Source: Melampsora larici-populina 98AG31
Lineage: Eukaryota; Basidiomycota; Pucciniomycetes; Pucciniales; Melampsoraceae
DNA: 64,000 nt
Assembly: GCF_000204055.1 (NCBI RefSeq)
Contig: NW_006768825.1
Coordinates: 1-64,000 of the forward strand
Direction of reading: 5' to 3'
Shown here: in pieces, positions 22,754 to 33,404 of the stretch
How positions within the stretch are numbered: the first letter of the stretch is position 1
How the letters are laid out: every line of letters starts with the position of its first letter
Translations under genes and position numbers: made by a program
Notes under the pieces: generated by a model
Seen by the model: the letters and a program-made list of their open reading frames with translations, nothing else
Told to the model about the DNA's origin: nothing
Databases searched by the model: none

Positions 22754-22771
22754 TGGTAGCGAGAGGTTCGA
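22754..22771 (+). promoter_or_regulatory. Primer-binding site of the copia element
   Basis: TGGTAGCGAGAGGTTCGA directly abuts the LTR. TGG pairs with the universal CCA end of a tRNA; the tRNA itself was not identified. Confidence 0.65.
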
Positions 22772-22802
22772 ACGATACCTCATAAATCTCAAATCATCTT
22801 TT

Positions 22803-24071
22803 ATGTCATCAAGTCCTATCGACTCTACCTCCGAAGATCCTACTTTAACAGATAACAAATCTGTCAGCTCTGCCGAAACCGCTCCACAAGACCTTAGTGT
22901 TGAAGAAACCACCATTGAATCCCAAGGCCAGCGTTTACCTGAGAACATGTCCTCAGAAGAACCCGCGTCTGTGTTTGGTAACGCTCTTCAGCGTTATGGT
23001 CAACAGTTGAACAATGCTCTGAGCAAATTCAAAGTCACTGATGACTTAGAAGATGGAAACTATCCAACCTGGCATCGATCTGTTTTTGATAACCTGGAAA
23101 CTTTGGAACTGCATCATTATATCGAAGTCAAGGATTTTTTCGATAAGGAACTCTCAAGTGACAAGTTTCTTAAGACTAAGAAGGTCATAGTTAATTACAT
23201 ACTGAATCGTCTAGACAAGTCAAATCACTGCCAAGCCATCAATCGCTTAACGGATCCAGAAGATCCAAATTCCATTCTCCACGATCCCTTCTTGCTGTGG
23301 TCTTTCTTAAAAGAACGACATTTCTTGATCAATGCTCAACGTCTGGCTGTCATTTTGAAGTCACTGAGTACTGTTACGATCTCTAGAGGTGATACGCTGT
23401 CCGGTTATCTCGACAAATTTGAAAACCTGTTCATCGAATTCACTCGGTATGGAGGTAAAATGGATGATGCTCAATCTGCTCTACGACTCATTGACTCCAT
23501 CGATCGATTGTCCGAGTCGACTGTGGAATTTATTCATTCTACGGTGTCACCTCTTACCCGTCGAGACGTCGTGAAGTATCTACGCGACTATGACATGCGT
23601 CACAATTTTTCCACGGAGGCTACCCGTGAAGCTTGGTCAGCAGATATATCTGCTAGTGCTGTCTCTCGAGGACGTCGGTTTGAATGTACCGAAACGGTTT
23701 GTAGGGGGCCCCATCCTGCCAATAAGTGCTGGTCTAAGCCTGCCAATTTCAAGGAAAGGGATGATTTCCTAGCTCGTCGTCGTGCAAATCGAAACGGAGG
23801 AACTCAAAGACCAATTTCAAACTCCAGCTCTCGACCTTCAAACACACAGGTTCGAGGAATGAGACGTGTCAATGCTCCTTCAGCCAACACCGTGATCGAA
23901 TCATTGGAGATGTTATCTTTACATGCCAGTTTCAAGATCATATCACTCGACAATACACCCTCAGCAAATCTGTCCACATCTGATTCTGCTAATGTAGTGT
24001 GGGCACTTCATGATACCGGTGCAACCCACCATATGTTCAACTCACGATCCCTCTTTTCGCCGATTCTTTAA
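22803..24071 (+). CDS. Copia Gag and start of protease, 422 aa
   Basis: ATG 22803 lies about 50 bp after the primer-binding site. The N-terminus is acidic and Ser-rich. The capsid-like region (about 75-270) contains NYPTWHRSVFDNLETLELHHY and LFIEFTRYGG, typical of copia Gag (UBN2 group). Near residue 297 a variant zinc knuckle CTETVCRGPHPANKC has spacing C-x4-C-x3-H-x4-C instead of the usual C-x2-C-x4-H-x4-C. Close to the end, WALHDTGATHHMFNS is an intact copia protease active site. The frame then hits TAA at 24069; the protease continues in the next frame, so a one-base indel has split Gag-Pro here. Confidence 0.85.
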   Translation: MSSSPIDSTSEDPTLTDNKSVSSAETAPQDLSVEETTIESQGQRLPENMSSEEPASVFGNALQRYGQQLNNALSKFKVTDDLEDGNYPTWHRSVFDNLETLELHHYIEVKDFFDKELSSDKFLKTKKVIVNYILNRLDKSNHCQAINRLTDPEDPNSILHDPFLLWSFLKERHFLINAQRLAVILKSLSTVTISRGDTLSGYLDKFENLFIEFTRYGGKMDDAQSALRLIDSIDRLSESTVEFIHSTVSPLTRRDVVKYLRDYDMRHNFSTEATREAWSADISASAVSRGRRFECTETVCRGPHPANKCWSKPANFKERDDFLARRRANRNGGTQRPISNSSSRPSNTQVRGMRRVNAPSANTVIESLEMLSLHASFKIISLDNTPSANLSTSDSANVVWALHDTGATHHMFNSRSLFSPIL

Positions 24072-24076
24072 AACCT

Positions 24077-25210
24077 GTGGACGACCCAAATCGACGGATC
24101 AAACTGGCTGGTGGCGATGCAACCTTAGCAGTCGAAGGCATTGGAAGAATTCATTTGAAAGCAGGTGACGGTTCGGTCTTTGAACTTACCGAATGCTTAC
24201 TAGTTCCCGAGCTTAGTAAGAACTTAATCGCAGGAGGTGTTCTTAAGAAGAAAGGTGTTCGCGAATATTTTGATGAAACTGATCTCAGCTGCTTCGCTCT
24301 AGTCAAAAATGGGCTGGCTTTGTTCAACGGAATTATTCTCAGAAATGGACTGATGAACGTGTTGATAGAGTCCACAAACTTTTCTCTCCCTCTCTCAAAT
24401 CATCATCACACAAACCATCAAGACGATCAAAGAATAAACCCTGACCTCAATTTCCATCATCCAAGCTCAAGTTTAACTGGTCCGACTCCTACTCGATCAG
24501 CTCTACCACATTCATCTAGTCTTGCAAACTTACCCAATGAGCAATCTGAATCACTTCATCACAGTCTATCTTCAAATCCAAACTCAAGATCAATGGATAC
24601 ATTCTCAAAATTGTCATCAGAAGATCAAGCTACAGATCATCATGTTAGCAAAGTACATTCAGATTTAGAACAAGTCGGAGTACAAGCAGATGGATTTGTG
24701 GAAGGAATTAAACACACCATAGAGTATAGACCCTGTCGTCAACATTTTTCAGATCATCAATCACAAAGAAAACAAAATCTATGTGTAGCAGAAAATCGTG
24801 TTGAATCAAGAAGAATATTAAAATTTAATGAGATCTCAGTCGCAGTTTCAAGCGATTCAATTTCAAATACAATCTTGTATAAATTGGATGGTCAATGGTC
24901 AAATCAAAGCAATCAATTTGGAAGATTCTGTTATGAAGCTGTAAGAGATAGATGGAAAAGAGCAGATGATCAATTAATTGAACGATATACAACTCAAATT
25001 ACTAATGATCAAGATCCTCAGATAGACTTAGATGTACAAAATGAAATTTATGGTCATATCTTATTGAACCACGTTATGGTTGTGATCAAGAACTCTTTAC
25101 TTCAATTCATACACACTTTTGGAATGTATTGTGGAACATGTGGTTATTGTCGACATTACATCATTGCTATGATTTTAATCATATCTTTGCACCTGGCTAT
25201 CCTGCTTTAG
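24077..25210 (+). pseudogene. Rest of copia protease fused to unrelated open sequence
   Basis: The frame opens within the protease (no ATG of its own) and carries its second half: RIKLAGGDATLAVEGIGRI, FELTECLLVPELSKNLI and LFNGIILRNGLMNVL, family hallmarks up to the GAG-pre-integrase linker. From about 24375 it changes to Ser/His/Asn-rich sequence, followed by a part that looks folded (FCYEAVRDRWKRADDQLIER, NEIYGHILLNHVMVVIKN, MYCGTCGYCRHYI). None of it resembles integrase or reverse transcriptase, yet the frame stays open for 280 codons. Soon after the stop, near 25235-25295, LTADLQIKALGNQQLIKL resembles the end of copia RNase H. The unrelated piece therefore replaces most of pol and may be captured host sequence. 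Confidence 0.6.
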
Positions 25211-25327
25211 TTCACCGTCTTTGTGTTCAAGAAAGATTAACTGCTGATCTGCAGATCAAAGCTCTAGGAAACCAACAGCTCATCAAGTTGTGAAGCAAAT
25301 TAGGTGTCAAGTAGCCTCATTGGTCTT

Positions 25328-25336
25328 GAGGGGGTG
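25328..25336 (+). promoter_or_regulatory. Polypurine tract of the copia element
   Basis: GAGGGGGTG directly before the 3' LTR, the place where plus-strand DNA synthesis is primed in LTR elements. Short, but well placed. Confidence 0.6.
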
Positions 25337-26278
25337 TGTTGGAATAAATTCTGTCGAGCTAATGTGGTCAAAACCACTGAGGCTAAAATAAGACAAGATT
25401 GAACAATAAAGGTTAGAGTGTCTCAGGTTTAGAAGGAATGGGATGAGAAGAATAGAAGAATAACATTACTTACAATGATCGAGAAGAAATGTTTCAACTG
25501 TAGTTTAAATGATTTATGGAAGAATTAGAAGGCATCATCCGCATTGGGATTTATGAATTAGTTTGTTTAGAAGATTGTTCTAGTAGTGTGGAGAAATAAC
25601 ATTTGTAGACCAATGATATTTTTCCTCATATACCCAGCTGTCTTGTCCTTTAAAATTCTTTTTCCCTCATCGTGGAATAGAATTTTAAAGGTCAGTAATT
25701 AATTAATTTGTTACATTTCTACATCAAGACTCTAACTAACTCCTTAATATTTTATATTGCCTTTTGTCTTCTGTATCTCTGTCTCTCTGATCTTTCTCTC
25801 ATAGCTCTTTCTTTATCATTATCCTCACCTATCCTTTTAGGTCAGTCGAGTTTAGAACTCGCTAGTCTTATCCTTGTCAGCCGTGTCTTGTCAACACCAG
25901 CTGAGGTTTTTCTTTAACCTTTATAAAGGTGTGTTGTATACATCTATTTTAGTCTCTTTTGTTTCTTTCCTTTTTTTTTCCCTCATCGTGGAATAGAATT
26001 TTAAAGCTCTTTCTTTATCATTATCCTCACCTATCCTTTTAGGTCAGTCGAGTTTAGAACTCGCTAGTCTTATCCTTGTCAGCCGTGTCTTGTCAACACC
26101 AGCTGAGGTTTTTCTTTAACCTTTATAAAAGTCAGTCGAGTTTAGAACTCGCTAGTCTTATCCTTGTCAGCCGTGTCTTGTCAACACCAGCTGAGGTTTT
26201 TCTTTAACCTTTATAAAGGTGTTATTTCTGTTCCAGAGCTTAGAGCGTCGAGTCTCCGTCAAAGCTCAATTTCTTACA
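25337..26278 (+). repeat. 3' LTR, 206 bp longer than the 5' LTR
   Basis: Nearly identical to the 5' LTR over its first 630 bp (e.g. AATAACGTTTG versus AATAACATTTG, a CG to CA change). It then carries extra tandem copies of the block running from GGTCAGTCGAGTTTAGAACT to AACCTTTATAAA: three copies here against one and a partial in the 5' LTR. Each copy brings another CGAGTTTAGAACTCG hairpin and TATAAA. Confidence 0.9.
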
Positions 26279-26283
26279 GAAAG

Positions 26284-27057
26284 TTGAACTCGAGAAGGCT
26301 GAGATGGGTTAGAATCAAGTTGGCCACATGTTTGACTGATTTGATTCAAGTACAACAGATCTTTTGAGAAGACTGTTCAGGAACTGATCAATTGAAAGTG
26401 ACAAAAAAATTGCCAACTTCTAAGCTTGTTACCTTTTTTATAACGGGCTATTCTCTAGGGTCAAAATCTATAAGCAAAGAAAACCTACTCTATCATGTGA
26501 TTCACTTTAGGGCTTTTTGCCTCTTGAACAATCAGAGTATGAAGCAAGAGAAGAACTCCGCACTGATAAAACCTTCTTTTGATTTTTCCATTCTAAGACT
26601 AACTAATTGACTATCTTGATAACACTCACAAAACAATAAAAATCCCAAAACACATGAACACACATAGAATAAGATGTGAAAAAGGAAAAAAACCCATCCT
26701 TCCTGCAGAAAACTTTCCCTCCGCTCAAACCTATCTGAAATGTATGTAAGTTCCTCTATTGTTTTCATCACTTCCTTCTTCTGATGTCTTCTTGATTTTT
26801 TTATTGAGCTGTTTTCGATTTTATTTTCAAGTTCAATTGATTTGTGTTTGTTGTGTGTTGAGTTGTCTGGATCCTAATCAATGCTCGGACGGCCCCCATC
26901 TCGATCGACACCATTCAAGCCTTGCCACCGCCCACCACTGTTCCATCTCCTCCCATCAGTCATTCTAAAAATCATATTATAAGATGTACCAATCCTACCA
27001 CTTTGAGGCTCAATAGGTGAAGCTATAATCAACTTATCATTTGCTTATTTCAACTTA
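26284..27057. other. Gene-free spacer between the copia and giant elements
   Basis: AT-rich, with small domain-free ORFs on both strands. Nothing else recognised. Confidence 0.4.
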
Positions 27058-27060
27058 TTA

Positions 27061-27687
27061 CACTACACAAAATGTCATCTTTACCGGGCGGTAAAGAAAA
27101 CTACTGACATAGAAAAGTCCTGAGGCAACAGGAAGAGAGCTAAAAATCTGAAACAATATGCACCTTGTTCCTAGATGTTGGGGCGTCATGACAAGTATTT
27201 TTTTGTATTTTACACACAGATATTGGTTAATGTACTAACAATAAAGGCTGAGAATCATCAAAAACCCACCTGTAACAATCACCTGTGGCGCCTACTCCCG
27301 TCGAGTACTAAAGCGATGAGACGGGGCACTTTTTCATACGGCTCTGACTCGATGGTTTGCGCCAGATCACTCAAGATGATCTAGAGCAGAAAACCGCTCC
27401 TTCATAAACACTGTTCAAGTCATTTTGAAGTCTTGAAAGTGTTCAATATGTCATTTGTAGTCATCCTCTTTCTTTTTTTGTTCATTCAAAACAAAAAAAA
27501 AAACTTGAGTTCACAGCCTAAGGTTATCAGATCACTCAGATCGATCTACGGCCTCTCAGATCAATTTGAGAGTCCTCAGATCGATCTGAGAGCACTCAGA
27601 CCAATTACAGAGTTCCCAGATCAATCTGAGCCACTGAAATCGATCCAAAGGCTCCCAGGTAGTCCTCAGATCAATCTGATAACTCAT
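27061..27687 (+). repeat. Left terminal inverted repeat of the giant element
   Basis: Contains, from outside in: CACTAC terminus; the perfect palindrome CTTTACCGGGCGGTAAAG (27079-27096); TAACAAT flanked by CACCTG on both sides (about 27266-27284), where the right repeat holds a 393-bp insertion; GGCGCCTACTCCCGTCGAG; and from 27530 a series of diverged AGATCGATCT-type palindromes at about 20-30 bp spacing. The ORFs across the last part, with repeated SDQ/PQIDL words, are shadows of these palindromes. Confidence 0.85.
27530..27687. repeat. Subterminal palindrome series CTCAGATCGATCTGAG
   Basis: Six or seven variants of CTCAGATCGATCTGAG (near 27535, 27555, 27578, 27598, 27615, 27634, 27664) alternate in quality. 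The mirror series lies at 44747-44900 in the right repeat. Arrays like this near the ends of CACTA and other TIR elements are usual transposase-binding sites; binding here is inference. Confidence 0.7.
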
Positions 27688-28213
27688 TGACCATTAGTAC
27701 ATATACCAAAATCGATATACGAAGTCCTTCCATTTATCAGTCACTATCACTCATCTCAAGCTGGGTCAATTCAAGTCACACGAGCCGGACTTGACCAAGA
27801 CATCACACAGATCAACAAATCGACCAGCAACCGCTTTCAAACACACCTATGGCATCAAGATTGAATTCATGGTCATCGTCAACGTACTTACAAAAGCATC
27901 ACTAATCAACCGACTGCAAAAGTTCAAGATCGACCAACAACATCATTGTTGAATCAACCATCACTTCGAAAGCTCAAAACTTTGTACTCTCGTTCCTCTT
28001 CAAGCAATCCAACCATACACAAATTTAGATTTAGATGTAATCGTTTTCGATTCAAGATCAAACTCACACTCTATTAACGGATTCACTTTAATGTTTCAAA
28101 TAATTTCAAATCATCTGATCAAACTTGTCAAATATTCAAGTTCATTCATGTTTGAATTGTTTCAGATCATCTTATTGAACTCGTCAAATATTTGAAAGGT
28201 TCTTTCAAGTTCA

Positions 28214-31200
28214 CTAGTACATTGGTACAAAATTTGGATCCACATCATCCAGCTCATAAGCATAGTCTTCCTCGTCTTCCATTCCCTCTTCCCAATCTTC
28301 CCCTCGAATAATTGGAGTTTCTACTACATCTCCCCATAGATGCTGGACTTGTTGCATCAGGTTGTTCCAATTTGCCTTAAGTCGTGCTTCATCTTCAATA
28401 GGTAGACTTGTGTAATCTGATGTACCAGAAATCACTTTTGCAATTCCACGATTCCATGTCATCCACAAGCGAGAATGTGATTGGATTTCATTAAAGAATA
28501 ACAAAATGAGCACTTCCCTGCTCTCTACCAACAAACCTTTGCAATGAAGTCGATCCGTTGTTATAAGCTCCATCACCCATCTATTATGTTCATTGTCCAG
28601 CGAGTCATCTAAGAAATGTGAGAGATAATTTAATATAAGTTAGGAACAAAGAAAAAGATGATATACAATCTACATACCTCGACTGAATATGATTTCCTTG
28701 AGATTGAACAACTTGTCGTACGTCTCAACTGCCCATCCGATTGCCTGTCTACACTCGCGTCCAATCCTACGTAACTCATCTTCAGAATGAGTTACTTCCA
28801 AATACCACTTGATTCCGTCTTGTAGGTTTGCATCGGTGGCCCAAGCCTCTTCTGGATGAGTCAATCGACCAAAGTCCCAGAATTGATCATCGATTGGTGT
28901 GGACTTCACCTGATCAAAATCTGGGCATTCGATTGAGGTTTCTTCGGGGAAATTCTCATTGTACGCTGATACCTGGCGCTCAAAGGTCACGTATTTCTTT
29001 TTCAGCTCAGCTTCCTTCGATCGGAGTAACTTCAGATGCCTTTGTAGATGTTGTGTTCCTAGATAGTTACTGAGATGAATTATCATCTACCAGACTAAGT
29101 TTTGACATATAGTACATACCTGCTCTCTCATTTGCTTGCTTTGGCGCCTCCAAAACACCAACCTTTGCGTCATAAAGCCTTCCCTTCGACACTCGTAATC
29201 GTATCATTGCCCTTCCTTGTGTACCTAAAAAATTTAAAGGTAAGTTGTATAATCAAACATAATATTGTTTATTATTTTGTGACTGACTATCAGCTCCAGG
29301 TATATCTCTAAACTCTTCAGCCCCAAGCTCGTCAATCAAAGAATCAATCTCCTCTTCGAATAGAGTCAGAGTCTCTGGCAACCGCAAGATGCGCCGCTTG
29401 TCAGCTTGATTTCGAGTGCGACATCGCTTACGTCGAAGGTCCCTCAGCTCCAATCTAAGATGAAAGTCATGGTCAGAATCATCAAGTAATAAATGAAATG
29501 ATGGATTCCTACTGTGATTGGTGCAGGGTTTCCTCTAGGTCTACCAGATGGGCTAGTTTATCTGTCAATGCTTTGATGCTGTCGGTTCCGATGACTTTGA
29601 GCTGACATTCCCGTTGTCGGTTCCATTGGGCCTGGATGTATTTGATAGTGTAGTTAGGATCTTGAAGCAGTCGAGTGAGTTTGTTTCGACTTTCCATAAG
29701 TAGCTTCTTCATGTCATTCATGCGTCTGACCATTGATTCAACTGAGCATAAATTCAAAACGGTTTAGCTAGGGGTATCGAGTTATTAATGAAAAAACCTG
29801 ACCACTGTTAAATCGCCCCCGTTCATTGTAAAAGACAGCCTGAAGGTGCAATGCCCATAGGCGATGCTCCTTTGTTGAATATCGTAGCACAGCTACCAAA
29901 TCACACAATTCCGACCATATACACTCTAATCCCTCTCCATCTGACATGCCCCAGTCGGGATTCAAGCAAGGATTGTATTGTATTTGACAGGATCGTATAT
30001 GTGCGTAAGAGTGCCAGGCTCCGGTTCCAAACATGAATCGACCTGCTTCCCGTTTGGCCTTAAATAAATTTCTCTGTAAAATTGAAAGTCAATATAAAAT
30101 GAAATGAAATGAACAAGAGTACCATAAGAAGTCAAGATTGGAATATCACTTACTAATTGCATTCCTCTTTCCAGAGTACATCCAATATTGTATAAAAATG
30201 CAAATTTGCTCTCTTCATCTCCTTCCAAAGGATCCAACTCTTTGATCAACCAGTCAATCATGGCCACCGGAAAGTGCCCACTGTTAAATACAGATTAAAT
30301 GTACCAATGTTTTAAATGATGTACAGCTTTGATTCATAAAAAAAGTTGTACAAGTGGCTGAAAGTCACTCACCGTTCGCCACTCTGGACTATGTTGATGA
30401 ATTTCAGCACGTGATCATGCCGACAGGCCATTCCAAACAAACCGGTTTCGTCACAAGCACGCCAAGTTTGTTGGCCCCTAGCGTCGTTGGCTGCGGTATG
30501 ACTGGCGGTACATGGGTCCTAGATAACAGAAAAGTCAAGATACAAGAACAATCAGACAGATATGTATAACAAATGTTTGAGTTTGAAACTTACAATTGAC
30601 TCTTTCTTGTTGGTTGTTTTGCCATTATTTGGCCGATTGCAATCATCCCATTTATCAACCTCCTCTTGAGGAAGAAAAAGCGAGGGTAAAGTTGAGATCT
30701 CACGCCATGTTGCACTGGCTGCTTTATGGCGCCGGTGTTGGAAATTACCGTCCATACAGACAATGTAGTCTGGTTCCGATTCTCTCTTCCCTTCAACTCG
30801 AGGTCCGAAGCAGCGGGGGCAGTTGGATGCCAGCTGTTGCAGTGAGGTAAGTTTGAGAGCTTTCTTTTTAAGCTCCGCCTCAAGACGTAGCATTTCACGA
30901 TACACGTCGACCGCTGCTGAAAACGGTTTTCGCCAGTCTCGAGGCTACATAGATATATTTAGATCAGTTCACTCGCATCAGAAGTAATGGAGTGTTGAAG
31001 ATAGACTTACTCGATCACCTTTGGCCGTTGTGATTATTGGATTTCGCGCATCAAGGTATTCATCGATGGCAAGGCAGAACGGATTGATTCGGACCCGGCA
31101 TAGCTTCCATATTAGATGATGAAGTTGTAAAAGTCAAATCGAAAAGGCGGTCTCAGGGTTTTTAGCTGTTGCTCCTATTAAACCTATCTGGACCAGTCGA

Positions 31201-31791
31201 ACAGCGTCCAACTGGCACGTGCAAAAAGACAACTTTGATTTTCTTTTGACCTGGTTCAAATTTGAAATCAATCCGTGCACAACACAATCAGTACGTTGAC
31301 TTGGTGCTTGTTCATCAAGAAAGATTTGGAAACTGACAAGTGATATCAACAACGTCGATTGACCGCTCTTGTTGGTCAGTAGTACATTTACAAGCAGCCT
31401 TCCAGTCACGATTCCAACTTTCCTCATCTCCCCATTGGTACGTTCTTTTGGAGCACCTCATGAATTCGGAAAATATGAGGGGTGCAGCGGCTCTCATCTG
31501 CGCTTGTTCCCGTTGGGTCCTAGCTTGGAAGGAGACATACTCGCGTGGTGTTGCATCTTCATCATCTGTCCAAACGGAGTCCTGGCCACCCTCATATATA
31601 CAATGATCTTTGTTTTGGATTTCATCAATTCTGTTCGAAGTACTCTGACCCAATAACTTTGCCATAATCGCAGCTGATGCCTGAGCTTCTTGTGAATTCA
31701 GCTTATCTAATTTGTTTCCTAACGCTGTCTTCTTCATCTTTTTATTTTTCCTTTTCTTGAGTGATCGAATTGGTTGCGCTGGTAAGGCCAT
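28214..31791 (-). pseudogene. KDZ-family transposase, one in-frame TGA, about 970 codons
   Basis: KDZ (Kyakuja-Dileera-Zisupton) transposases are DNA-cutting enzymes of large fungal TIR transposons. Exons on the minus strand: 31791-31338, a second ending 31011, 30944-30594, 30518-30373, 30280-30154, 30073-29803, 29741-29513, 29454-29288, 29224-29120, 29058-28678 and 28608-28214; phases agree at every junction except the unresolved first one. A Lys-rich start and a CxC2-like region (LSFCTCQLDAVRLVQIGLIG) precede the core: CMDGNFQHRRHK, CDETGLFGMACRHDHVLKF, LYNIGCTLERG, AWHSYAHIRSCQIQYNPC and MSDGEGLECIWSEL, all typical of the family. C-terminal coiled-coil and acidic segments follow. TGA at 31136-31134 interrupts FSI.LLQLHHLIW, where Arg would fit (CGA). 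It lies 0.5 kb from the left repeat and points toward it. Confidence 0.85.
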
Positions 31792-33404
31792 GTTGGGTTG
31801 AGTACGATGTCACTAAATATTGATTCAAGTGACAGTAATGAGACCGATATGACTCAAAATGAAAAAGGTATGAATTTTTTTGAACCCTTCCTTGGCGCTT
31901 ATTTCTTACTCTTACTCACACTTGTTTGTTTGATTTGAAATTTTTTGTTTGAATCGGTTGGTAGGCTAGCGTGGACTATCGATAGTAAATGGCTACTGTG
32001 GTATTCAATTCAAATCTATCTAATAAAGATGACAACTAGATAAGTTCCAACTTTCTATCCAAATCGGGTTAGATGCTCACACTTACCAAAGCGGAAATTG
32101 CGCTATCAAAACACTTGCTAAAGCAGGAAATGGGCTATGGAAATGGAGACATAGGAAATCTGGATGGAATATCTAAACGATTTCAACAATATTCAGGTAC
32201 GTGAATGCCATCATCCTCAAGGTACACTTAGTTTCCATCGTCAAAACGATTAATTAAGGCACTGCTGATGGAAATACACCTTCAGCGCTTATCAAAATGA
32301 AGCCATCATATGAGATTGGTGGCACTCTTATGCTTGTAATACTAATATGATTTCATTGAGTATTCTAGGACACAAAGTGCTGCCTAATCAAAAAGGACTG
32401 GTGGGAAAACATAAATGTTATTGAGACTTTTGGGAATCAAATTGTAAATATTACCCAGAATACAAAATCAAACTGAGGGTTCTTTGTGGAGTCAAGTAAT
32501 CAAATGTCATATTTTTTAATATCAAAATTCTATTTACGTGACAAAGGGTTCAATAACTTTTCTGTTTGTCAATAAAAGGTAGGAAAAGAGCCTGCTAGGG
32601 GTTTTAGACATGGAATTTTCATGGTAAAAAGTGTCATAAATCCAATTTGAATTCCACAATGAACCCTTTTACTTACTCACATCCACACATGCTCCATGCT
32701 ATATACTATATACTGTATCATAGCTTGTGATCTCAATACCCTGTTGGTGTGACATTCAAACTTATGAAAAATATGGGCAGTTTTTTTCTCATGGTGATCT
32801 AAGGATTGATTTCCTGAGCTTTGCTTCTATTGATGGATTGGGAATTCCAAGAGACAAGTGGATGAACAGTGGATGATCATCCATCCACTGTCAGAAGAGC
32901 GGCTCACTGGGTGCGGGCGCGAGCCTGCTGCAGGCAAACTCCAACCGGTGCTCCGTTTTTCACCCTCACATCATTGGGTAGACCGGGAATCCGGATTTTG
33001 AGTGAGAATTCTCACAACTGCGCTGAGAAAACACCTGAAACACGTACAGATGCACTAGCATAATGCTTGTATCAAGACTTTCCTTCAACCCACATGTCTG
33101 CCGCCCTCGCATGACTGCGGCACACGTGACCCTCTCCGTCTCCCTAGTTCCCACATTCATGGGTATACACCGACCAATGTCTTGTCAATATGTGATCTGT
33201 ACACCATCGGTACACATCACAACGCGCGACGACCCGTTCCATGATCCCCGCTGTATCACATCAAAGCATCCCATCATCCCTCACCAACTCTATTGCCTGA
33301 CCACCACGCAAACACCACGCAAACAAGGCCAACACCAAACCACCACTCACTTCCAACTACCAACCTCATCATCTCATTCATATCTCTCGTTCGTTCCGGA
33401 AATC
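31792..33404. other. Divergent intergenic region between KDZ and CxC5/CxC6 genes
   Basis: Shared upstream region of two divergent genes. It contains a near-perfect hairpin ACAGTGGATGATCATCCATC (32866-32891 with its partner arm). From about 33250 it is CA-rich (ACCACCACTCACTTCC), the expected leader of the gene at 33405. The in-frame extension of that gene to 33063 is probably untranslated leader. Confidence 0.5.

Larger units (their letters stand above)
22018..26278 (+). mobile_element. Complete but non-autonomous Ty1/copia element
   Basis: LTRs at 22018-22753 and 25337-26278 both begin TGTTGGAATAAATTC and end AATTTCTTACA. GAAAG precedes the first LTR (22013-22017) and follows the second (26279-26283), an exact 5-bp target duplication. 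A primer-binding site follows the 5' LTR directly and a purine tract precedes the 3' LTR. The internal region is only about 2.6 kb: gag, zinc knuckle and protease, then unrelated sequence in place of integrase and reverse transcriptase. The ends needed for mobilisation by a relative are all intact. Confidence 0.9.

Noticed and set aside
27433..27690. ORF with SDQ/PQIDLRALRP words, and its near copy at 44600-44923 on the other strand
   Set aside because: Both are translations of the AGATCGATCT palindrome array in the inverted repeats of the giant element; the same words arise in any frame of such an array.
27530..27690. Regularly spaced palindromes as a CRISPR array
   Set aside because: Units are diverged palindromes without distinct equal-length spacers, in a eukaryotic transposon end.
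33063..33404. In-frame N-terminal extension of the CxC5/CxC6 gene
   Set aside because: Composition is CA-rich like fungal leaders and the family start (hydrophobic helix MLLVDFVNRL) fits ATG 33405.
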